This document shows, piece by piece, positions 13,578-18,193 of a stretch of DNA of 18,193 nucleotides (position 1 is its first letter; every line of letters starts with the position of its first letter). Position numbers and translations under genes: made by a program. Source of the stretch: Candidatus Saccharimonadota bacterium. GTDB taxonomy: Bacteria > Patescibacteriota > Saccharimonadia > UBA4664. Below the pieces are notes generated by a model. The model worked only from the letters and a program-made list of their open reading frames with translations, searched no databases and was not told the DNA's origin. The stretch lies in assembly GCA_029237755.1 (NCBI GenBank), contig JAQZBT010000006.1, positions 1-18,193 on the forward strand. Reading direction: 5' to 3'.

Positions 13578-13653
13578 TGGTGGGCCCGGCTGGATTTGAA
13601 CCAGCGACCAAGAGATTATGAGTCTCCTGCTCTAACCGCTGAGCTACGGGCCC
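13578..13653 (-). tRNA. ileX: tRNA-Ile2 (anticodon CAU)
   Basis: This 76-nt cloverleaf includes an encoded CCA. The acceptor stem GGGCCCG/CGGGCCC is perfect, the D stem GCTC/GAGC and T stem GCTGG/CCAGC are intact, and the anticodon loop is CTCATAA on stem GGAGA/TCTCT. The CAU anticodon alone is ambiguous. The segment after it (GCTTGGTCGCTGGTTCAA in E. coli Ile2, here CTTGGTCGCTGGTTCAA) is close to E. coli tRNA-Ile2 as I remember it and unlike elongator Met. It would therefore be modified to lysidine by TilS and read AUA. Promoter boxes on the minus strand lie at 13678-13668. Confidence 0.85.
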
Positions 13654-13667
13654 GCATGCGTCCGACC

Positions 13668-13682
13668 AGTATACTATATACT
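13668..13682. promoter_or_regulatory. Divergent -10 boxes for tRNA-Ile2 and the FtsB-like gene
   Basis: Plus strand: TATACT at 13670-13675 and again at 13677-13682, the second six bases before ATG 13689. Minus strand: TATAGT (13678-13673) and TATACT (13673-13668), about 14 bases before the tRNA 5' end. Only 35 bp separate the two genes, and no -35 of good quality is seen on either side. Confidence 0.6.
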
Positions 13683-13688
13683 TAAGCT

Positions 13689-14078
13689 ATGAAGCCGCCC
13701 AGATACAGGCTCACCGGTTCAAGCATTATCAACGTGCTTGGTGCGGTCGTAATAGTCTCGTTGCTAATCTCTCTCGGTCAGACCGTGCACCGCAACTATC
13801 AACTTGGCCAACAGATCAACGAGATCAAGGCCGATACCGACGTGCTCAAAGAGAAGCGCGACGAGCTCGGTTACAGCATCCAGTACTACAAGACCGACTC
13901 GTACCGCGAGCGCGAGGCCCGCTCCAAGCTTGGCCTCCAATTGCCTGGCGAAAACGTCATTATCATCCCGCAGCCGACCGCTACGCCGGACGCGGCCACT
14001 ACCACGCCCGCTACCGAATCAAAGCGGACCAACTTCCAGCAGTGGCTGGATTTCCTCGGCGGCAAGAAGCGCGAGTAA
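13689..14078 (+). CDS. FtsB/DivIC-like septum formation protein
   Basis: This is a bitopic cell-division protein of 129 residues. A short cytosolic N-terminus is followed by one membrane segment (about 13-32, INVLGAVVIVSLLISLGQTV) and a coiled coil (about 36-75, QLGQQINEIKADTDVLKEKRDEL). Then comes the conserved phrase YYKTDSYREREARSKLGLQLPGENVIII, which matches the region after the coiled coil in FtsB/DivIC (tyrosine, E-x-x-AR, L-x-x-x-PGE). In the divisome such proteins bind FtsL and help activate septal wall synthesis. The tail is Thr/Ala/Pro-rich and ends basic. The start ATG 13689 lacks a Shine-Dalgarno site and lies six bases after TATACT. It stands divergent from tRNA-Ile2, and its stop codon directly abuts the stop of the convergent gene. 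Confidence 0.85.
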   Translation: MKPPRYRLTGSSIINVLGAVVIVSLLISLGQTVHRNYQLGQQINEIKADTDVLKEKRDELGYSIQYYKTDSYREREARSKLGLQLPGENVIIIPQPTATPDAATTTPATESKRTNFQQWLDFLGGKKRE

Positions 14079-14324
14079 CTAGCGCTCCGATTTCTGTTTA
14101 TATTTCTGCCACGCCATTATCAGCCACATCGACGCAGTCGCCAGGACTGATATAGCCGAGAACCACAGCGACAGCGACGCGTAGGTGAAGCAAAACACGA
14201 CCAGCACCAGGCCGGTTGATAGGCTAGTTGCCAGAGCCGGTTTGTCCTTGCCCAGCACGCTCGGTATCAGGGCCACCGCAAAAATAATCGTCCCTGCCGT
14301 AAATACCAGATCCTGCCAGTGCAT
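14079..14324 (-). CDS. Small membrane protein (81 aa), unknown function
   Basis: This 81-residue protein has about three membrane segments: 5-23 (DLVFTAGTIIFAVALIPSVL), 31-51 (ALATSLSTGLVLVVFCFTYAS) and 53-72 (SLWFSAISVLATASMWLIMAW), with a basic end KYKQKSER. I have the impression that similar small proteins occur in Patescibacteria, but cannot name a family. AGAGG lies five bases before ATG 14324. It follows the bactofilin-like gene by 32 bp on the same strand and is likely cotranscribed. Its stop codon touches that of the convergent FtsB-like gene with no gap. Confidence 0.75.
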   Translation of the reverse strand: MHWQDLVFTAGTIIFAVALIPSVLGKDKPALATSLSTGLVLVVFCFTYASLSLWFSAISVLATASMWLIMAWQKYKQKSER

Positions 14325-14356
14325 TGCGCCTCTTGCTTATTACGACCAGCTTACCA

Positions 14357-15475
14357 TCAGCTATCGCGCGACTCTCGCGCCGTCAGCGCCAAACCGCCAA
14401 CCGCCCACCAGCAAGCGACCAGACCGGCCAGCCAGCCTATCACTGGTACACTAAACACGATCGCTGCCAAAGGCACACCCACCAGCGTTGCCCAGAGCAG
14501 TGCCCGGCTGCGCCACTCGGCGCGCTCGACGAACCATTCGCCGGCCGCAATACCGGCCAAGACGCCCGATAAACCTACGGCCACCAGCCACAGCACGCCC
14601 AACAGCAGCGCCAGCGGTATGCCCACCACGGTCACGAGCAGCAGGATCACCAGGATCGGTGCCAATAGAGTCAGAATCAGTCCCCACCCGATAGTCGCGC
14701 CTGGGCGCTTGCGCATCTTCGCAGTTACACGCTTGATCTGCTTGGGCGCCAACGCCACGAGTGCCAGACCGAGCAGTAGGGAAGCGAGTATCCAGTACAA
14801 GCGCATCGCCAGTCCGGCCCGCGCCGCCTCTTCCTCATTATTGCCGGCAGTCTGCTTTGGCTCGGTCCGCTTGATCTCGCCGCCAACTTTATCGTCCGCC
14901 AGGTTAAAGGTCTTCTCGCTGTGGTAGTTAACGTCCCCGGTCACCGCTCCGTCACCGGTCAGTGCCAGGCTGTTAACCGCGAGATTCAAAGCGCCCACGG
15001 TTGAAGCCACTGTTAGGCTGTCGATCGCGCCGTATACATCCTTCGCTACCGGCCCGTTCACGCTCGCACTCTGGGCCAGTACGCCCAGGTCTCCTCCTAC
15101 CCGGCTGGCGCTGCCCAAAGCCAGGCTTTGCGTCGCCACCATGCCGTTGCGGGCGATAGCGTTGTTGAGGTTTACGACCTGACCGGCCACTCTTACATCA
15201 CCTTCCACCGAGCCGCCAATCGTCAGGGTCTGTGCCGCACACAGCACGTCGCCGCGGACTGTTCCATTAATTGTTACGGTATTGGCTCCACATACGAGGT
15301 CACCGTCGATGTCGCCATCAATTGTGACGACCTGGCCAAACGCAAAGAACGTGCCCGCCCGGGTCTCACCCTTAGGCACCGTTACGTTTTGGCCACTCTG
15401 CGAACTAAACGCTGCGGCTACTCCCGGCACCAATAAAGCCGCTGCCATAGCCAAGGCTGCTACACTCCGTCTCAT
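14357..15475 (-). CDS. Exported bactofilin-like protein with membrane C-terminus
   Basis: This 372-residue protein is in three parts. Residues 1-22 are a signal peptide (MRRSVAALAMAAALLVPGVAAA, cleavage likely after AAA). Residues about 30-205 are a right-handed beta-helix of short repeats such as GDIDGDLVCGANTVTINGTV and GDVLCAAQTLTIGGSVEGDV, the bactofilin pattern. A linker with EEEAARAG is followed by four or five membrane segments from about 220 to 365. Canonical bactofilins are cytosolic and lack a signal peptide; this layout is a known variant of polymer-forming proteins and would put the beta-helix outside the cell. I chose ATG 15475 because GGAGG lies seven bases upstream and the signal peptide then begins properly; ATG 15499 gives eight extra residues. 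TATGAT at 15505-15500 is a possible -10. Role: envelope scaffold, by inference. Confidence 0.8.
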   Translation of the reverse strand: MRRSVAALAMAAALLVPGVAAAFSSQSGQNVTVPKGETRAGTFFAFGQVVTIDGDIDGDLVCGANTVTINGTVRGDVLCAAQTLTIGGSVEGDVRVAGQVVNLNNAIARNGMVATQSLALGSASRVGGDLGVLAQSASVNGPVAKDVYGAIDSLTVASTVGALNLAVNSLALTGDGAVTGDVNYHSEKTFNLADDKVGGEIKRTEPKQTAGNNEEEAARAGLAMRLYWILASLLLGLALVALAPKQIKRVTAKMRKRPGATIGWGLILTLLAPILVILLLVTVVGIPLALLLGVLWLVAVGLSGVLAGIAAGEWFVERAEWRSRALLWATLVGVPLAAIVFSVPVIGWLAGLVACWWAVGGLALTARESRDS

Positions 15476-15519
15476 CACCACGCCTCCGTCATTAGACACA
15501 TCATATACCCGTCCCGAAG

Positions 15520-15548
15520 TTGACCCAGAGGCCTATATCTGGTAAATT
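15520..15548 (+). promoter_or_regulatory. Promoter of initiator tRNA-Met
   Basis: TTGACC (15520-15525), 17 bp, TAAATT (15543-15548). Transcription would begin near 15555, about 9 bases before the tRNA. The elongator tRNA-Met gene has the same TTGACC with a 17-bp spacer. Confidence 0.7.
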
Positions 15549-15563
15549 AGTCGTTGTTGCTAT

Positions 15564-15639
15564 CGCGGGGTAGAGCAGTTGGCAGCTCGTCGGGCTCATA
15601 ACCCGGAGGTCGTAGGTTCGAGTCCTACCCCCGCTACCA
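15564..15639 (+). tRNA. Initiator tRNA-fMet (anticodon CAU)
   Basis: A 76-nt cloverleaf with encoded CCA. Initiator marks are clear: the first acceptor pair is mismatched (C1 against U72), the anticodon stem ends in three G-C pairs (TCGGG/CCCGG around CTCATAA), and the D stem GAGC/GCTC carries A11-U24. The T stem is GTAGG/CCTAC. E. coli has C1-A72, so the U72 form is a small variation. Confidence 0.95.
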
Positions 15640-15677
15640 GAGAAAAACACCCATCTTGAATGGGTGTTTTTCTCTGG
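15637..15677 (+). terminator. Long hairpin starting at the tRNA-fMet CCA end
   Basis: An 18-bp perfect stem (15637-15654 with 15660-15677) has a 5-nt loop. Its left arm begins with the CCA of the tRNA. The right arm contains TTTTT inside the stem rather than after it, so it may act as a terminator with a U-run in the arm or as a processing signal for the 3' end. Confidence 0.7.
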
Positions 15678-15683
15678 TATAGA

Positions 15684-15779
15684 GAGTCCGGGAGGACTCG
15701 GGCGAAGCGTCGCGTAGCGACCAGGTCGCTGGTGAACGAGGAGGCGCAGGTCGCGCAGCGACAGTCCTACCCCCGCTAC
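15684..15779. repeat. GC-rich stem-loop cluster ending in a copy of the tRNA-fMet 3' end
   Basis: Four small perfect hairpins follow each other: GAGTCC-GGGA-GGACTC (15684-15699), GTCGC-GTA-GCGAC (15709-15721), ACCAG-GTCG-CTGGT (15720-15733) and GTCGC-GCA-GCGAC (15750-15762). They are followed at once by agtcctacccccgctac (15763-15779), identical to 17 bases of the tRNA T arm and acceptor (15621-15637). Similarity continues weakly upstream (AGGTCG at 8 or 9 bases before). No protein-coding sense is apparent. Confidence 0.7.
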
Positions 15780-15868
15780 ATTCCGCTCGTGTTTGCCCAG
15801 TAGCACCGTACTATGTCACAACTAACTAGCGCCAACCGGCGCATTTGACATCTCTCATTGGAGACACT

Positions 15869-17230
15869 GTGACCAAACTGGAACCCGGCTATATCCGGGC
15901 CCTGGCATCGCAGTTCGGTCGTCTCATCGGCTCCGACTGCGTCCTTACCGATCCCGACCTCACTGCCGGGTACAGCCGTGACATCACGGGGCGCTATGGG
16001 CTCGATGCAGCGCCCATTGTGCTCCGGCCACGTTCAACCGCCGACGTCGCCACTATCGCGGCATTCAGCGCCAAAGAATCGCTCGAGTTGATTCCGCAAG
16101 GAGCCAACAGCGGCTTGGTGGGCGGCGGCGTTCCGCGCTTCCCTCACCAAATCGTTGTCTCCACGGCCGGCCTCCGCACAGCCCAGCCACATCAGGGCTG
16201 GGTGACCGTCGGCGCGGGTATCACGATTGCCGAGGTGCACGAAATGGCCCGCGCCCAAGGCCTGGCCTACGGCCTCGACCTCTACGCCAACCCATTCGTG
16301 GGCGGCAGCATCGCCACCAACGCCCGGGGCGCCCGCGCTTACCGCAACGGTGATTCCGCCCGGCAAGTGCTGGGACTGGAAGCAGTCTCGGCGTTCGGCG
16401 CAATCGAGTCCAACCTCGGTGGTGGCCAGCCAGGCATCGATTGGCTTCGGATGCTCCCTGGCAGCGAGGGCACTCTGGGCATCATCACGGCAGCCGATCT
16501 GCGCCTGATTCCGGCGTTCACCCAACGTGCGACTGCATTCCTCGGGCTCGCCTCCATGGAAGCCGCAGTCCAGGCCATTGAGCTGCTCAAAGACAATCCT
16601 GCCGTCGAAGCGGTAGAAGTCATGCTCTCGGCTGGTTTGCAGTTCGTCTGCACGACGCTTAACCTCACTCCGCCGGTGCGCGGTGAAGCCCCGGTCTACC
16701 TGTTGGTAGAAGCGGTCGGGAACTCTAATCCGACCGACCTGCTGATTGAGGCGCTGGGCGAGTTGCCGGACGGTCTCGTTCTGAATGACGCGCTGGGTGA
16801 TGATGAAACCAGTCGCCGAGCTCTATGGCGATTCCGTGAAGGGTTCCCTGAGGCCTGCAACCAGTTCCGCCCGTTGAAGCTGGACGTTAGCGTTCCTTTG
16901 GCAGGATACGCTAAGTTCATGGCCCAGCTGCCGGAAGTGGTTACCCATGTTGAGCCCGGAGTCACGACCGTCCTCTTCGGCCACGGCGCTTGGGGCAATG
17001 CCCACGTCAATCTGATCAATGTCCAAGATCCGGTTGCGGCCGCCGAGGCCACATTTGGATTGGTTGCTTCGCTCGGGGGTAACTTCGCCGCCGAACATGG
17101 CATTGGGTTCAGTAAGGCCAGATGGGCGGATCAGTACCTCCCGCCTGAGCGGTTACGGCAAATGAGAGACCTGAAACACCTTCTCGATCCAAACGGTCTC
17201 CTCAACCGGGGTGTCATCTTCGCTGACTAG
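15869..17230 (+). CDS. FAD-linked oxidase, GlcD/D-lactate dehydrogenase-like
   Basis: This flavoprotein of the FAD_binding_4 / FAD-oxidase_C type oxidises a 2-hydroxy acid such as D-lactate or glycolate to the 2-oxo acid. With a GTG start it has 453 residues. FAD binding is shown by VLRPRSTADVATI, the loop QGANSGLVGGG (about 82-92), and GLDLYANPFVGGSIATNARGARAYRNGD (about 137-164), then LPGSEGTLGIITAADLRLIP. The C-terminal domain has FGHGAWGNAHVNL and GGNFAAEHGIGFSKARW, matching the FGHxGDGNxHxN and SAEHGIG motifs, with Asp of GDGN replaced (GAWGN). There is no membrane segment. I choose GTG 15869 because GGAG lies five bases upstream; TTG 15845 is the longer option. It ends before a strong hairpin and is probably a single-gene unit. 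The exact substrate is unknown. Confidence 0.88.
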   Translation: MTKLEPGYIRALASQFGRLIGSDCVLTDPDLTAGYSRDITGRYGLDAAPIVLRPRSTADVATIAAFSAKESLELIPQGANSGLVGGGVPRFPHQIVVSTAGLRTAQPHQGWVTVGAGITIAEVHEMARAQGLAYGLDLYANPFVGGSIATNARGARAYRNGDSARQVLGLEAVSAFGAIESNLGGGQPGIDWLRMLPGSEGTLGIITAADLRLIPAFTQRATAFLGLASMEAAVQAIELLKDNPAVEAVEVMLSAGLQFVCTTLNLTPPVRGEAPVYLLVEAVGNSNPTDLLIEALGELPDGLVLNDALGDDETSRRALWRFREGFPEACNQFRPLKLDVSVPLAGYAKFMAQLPEVVTHVEPGVTTVLFGHGAWGNAHVNLINVQDPVAAAEATFGLVASLGGNFAAEHGIGFSKARWADQYLPPERLRQMRDLKHLLDPNGLLNRGVIFAD

Positions 17231-17254
17231 CCATCTAGGCCAGACAGCTCCTAG

Positions 17255-17291
17255 GCCGGCGGGGGCAGGATCCTTTCCTGACCCCGCCGGC
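17255..17291 (+). terminator. Strong hairpin after the FAD oxidase gene
   Basis: 16-bp arms (17255-17270 and 17276-17291) have one mismatch and a 5-nt loop. No U-run follows, so it may be a weak terminator, an mRNA 3'-end stabiliser, or both. Confidence 0.65.
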
Positions 17292-17301
17292 TCCCCGACC
17301 T

Positions 17302-17330
17302 TTGACCAAACCTGGCATAATAGGTATAAT
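17302..17330 (+). promoter_or_regulatory. Promoter of elongator tRNA-Met
   Basis: TTGACC (17302-17307), 17 bp, TATAAT (17325-17330), near-perfect sigma70 type. The transcript would start near 17337, 18 bases before the tRNA. Confidence 0.85.
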
Positions 17331-17354
17331 TTCTTCGTTTTAATGACCACTTTC

Positions 17355-17429
<75 letters not shown>

Positions 17430-17437
17430 ATGAAAGC

Positions 17438-17459
17438 GCCCCCACCCGGGGGCTTTTTC
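17438..17459 (+). terminator. Intrinsic terminator of tRNA-Met
   Basis: GCCCCC (17438-17443), loop ACCC, GGGGGC (17448-17453), then TTTTT. It lies 8 bp after the CCA end. Confidence 0.9.
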
Positions 17460-17504
17460 ATTGTTCGGTATAACTCCGAAGTCTCGCCCTGCTACCATGG
17501 GTCC

Positions 17505-17921
17505 ATGTATTCTTTCCGCCACGTCGCCATCAGCGTGTCCGATGTCGACCAATCTATAGCCTTCTACCACCATCTTGGCTTCGAACCCTGGCGCGATTAC
17601 CAGGCGGACGACGGATCGCTCGCCATCACGCACCTCCGCAACGGTCACATGGTGCTCGAGCTGTTCCAATACAAAAACAGTCAGCCGGCGCCCGACTTCA
17701 TTCACGACACCGACACCGACCTGCCCGTTATTGGTACCAAGCACTTCGGCCTGGGCGTCGATTCGCTCGAGGAGGCTCGCGCGGACCTTACAGCCAAAGG
17801 CCTCGCAGACCGGCTTGGCCCCTCCAAGCCTGCGCGCACCGGACCCATGTCATACTTTTTCGTCACCGATCCCGACGGCATCCTCGTTGAGATCTGGGGC
17901 GACGAACAGGCTAAACCCTAG
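17505..17921 (+). CDS. VOC superfamily (glyoxalase-like) protein
   Basis: This small metalloprotein of 138 residues has the two beta-alpha-beta-beta-beta units of the vicinal oxygen chelate fold. The four metal ligands of the glyoxalase I pattern are all present: H6 in FRHVAISV, E52 in MVLELFQY, H80 in KHFGLGVDS and E129 in DGILVEIWGD. It could be a lactoylglutathione-lyase-like, thiol-resistance or dioxygenase-like enzyme; sequence alone does not decide. I start it at ATG 17505, because the longer frame from 17430 would run through the tRNA terminator. TACCAT lies six bases upstream, a possible leaderless promoter; TATAAC at 17469-17474 is an alternative. A PLD-like gene begins four bases after its stop, so the two are cotranscribed. 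Confidence 0.87.
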   Translation: MYSFRHVAISVSDVDQSIAFYHHLGFEPWRDYQADDGSLAITHLRNGHMVLELFQYKNSQPAPDFIHDTDTDLPVIGTKHFGLGVDSLEEARADLTAKGLADRLGPSKPARTGPMSYFFVTDPDGILVEIWGDEQAKP

Positions 17922-17925
17922 CCTT

Positions 17926-18193
17926 ATGACGGACCACACCTTCTACTCAGTGCCCGAATACCACGCCGAACTCATAGAGCGCCTACACGATGCCAAGCCG
18001 GGCGACTACTTCATTACGGCCAACATGATTACGCGCATCCACCCCGACGTGCAGCCGCTGCTCGACGCCATGGCCGCAGCCGCCAAACGCGGTGTCGCCG
18101 TGACCCTCATCACCGACGCCTATAACTACCTGATCGACCCCGACAACGTGCTGGTTCCGGGTCCGCTCTTCTTCCATAGCCGGCTGCCCCAGC
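17926..18193 (+). CDS. Phospholipase D / cardiolipin synthase-like protein (N-terminal part, cut by window end)
   Basis: An open frame from ATG 17926 runs past the window end; 89 codons are visible. The segment HAELIERLHDAKPGDYFITANMI, then LLDAMAAAAKRGVAVTLITDAYN, matches the first domain of PLD-superfamily proteins: a helix, a strand, then a helix with A-A-x-R-G-V-x-V before the next strand. The HKD motif would come later, beyond the end, so it is not confirmed. No signal peptide is visible in this part. It starts four bases after the VOC gene stop, which implies an operon. Cardiolipin synthesis or another phosphatidyl transfer is the likely role; a nuclease is possible. Confidence 0.65.
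   Translation, partial: MTDHTFYSVPEYHAELIERLHDAKPGDYFITANMITRIHPDVQPLLDAMAAAAKRGVAVTLITDAYNYLIDPDNVLVPGPLFFHSRLPQ

Noticed and set aside
15621..15779. attL/attR pair of an integrated island
   Set aside because: The two copies of the tRNA 3' end are only 142 bp apart, and no integrase or cargo lies between them. A decayed scar is still possible, so the repeat itself is reported as a finding.
15501..15806. Minus-strand 101-aa frame with GSGGRTRTYDLRVMSPTSC
   Set aside because: It is the antisense reading of the tRNA-fMet gene and its terminator. This phrase is a familiar false protein from antisense Met tRNA genes in automatic annotations.

Overview
The window is a gene-dense bacterial segment of fairly high GC with short intergenic gaps. 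It most resembles an environmental Candidatus Saccharibacteria (TM7) or related Patescibacteria genome. The reasons are a 65-residue small protein of a type I associate with that group, compact operons, several start codons placed directly after a -10 box, and divergent versions of core genes such as AtpD. TGA is used as a normal stop (ABC ATPase, Fur-like protein, OtsA, bactofilin-like protein), which argues against the UGA-as-glycine lineages. The assignment is an inference from gene content, not from a marker phylogeny.

Layout: (1) 1-3.8 kb: the 3' end of an F-type ATP synthase operon (atpD, atpC), followed 7 bp later by a secreted GH71/99-like glycosidase with a carbohydrate-binding-like domain. 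(2) 3.9-4.2 kb: a monocistronic 65-aa conserved small protein with a strong promoter and terminator. (3) 4.3-7.0 kb: an ABC-2 exporter pair, a long inverted repeat, and a membrane-anchored DsbA-like thiol oxidoreductase. (4) 7.0-9.0 kb: a metal-homeostasis block with a short CDF exporter, a ZIP importer and a Fur-family regulator. The importer and regulator diverge from a shared region that carries an 8-9-8 inverted repeat. (5) 9.0-10.1 kb: two coupled genes of unknown function. (6) 10.2-12.3 kb: divergent otsA and otsB (trehalose synthesis), whose start codons are 17 bp apart with overlapping -10 boxes. (7) 12.3-15.5 kb: membrane and envelope genes (a DUF975-like protein, a His/Gly-repeat protein, an FtsB/DivIC-like protein, a small membrane protein, a bactofilin-like protein) with tRNA-Ile2(CAU). 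(8) 15.5-18.2 kb: initiator tRNA-Met, an unusual structured repeat that copies the tRNA 3' end, a GlcD-like FAD oxidase, elongator tRNA-Met, a VOC-family protein and the start of a PLD-like protein.

The most distinctive signals are: the structured element behind tRNA-fMet that repeats its last bases; the compact divergent promoters and the recurrent -10-to-start spacing of 6-9 nt, which suggests leaderless mRNAs; the putative metal operator; an AtpD with an altered adenine pocket and a missing C-terminal tail; and all three functional types of CAU tRNA within 3.9 kb. I see no CRISPR array, IS element or phage module, and no gene-free stretch longer than 300 bases.
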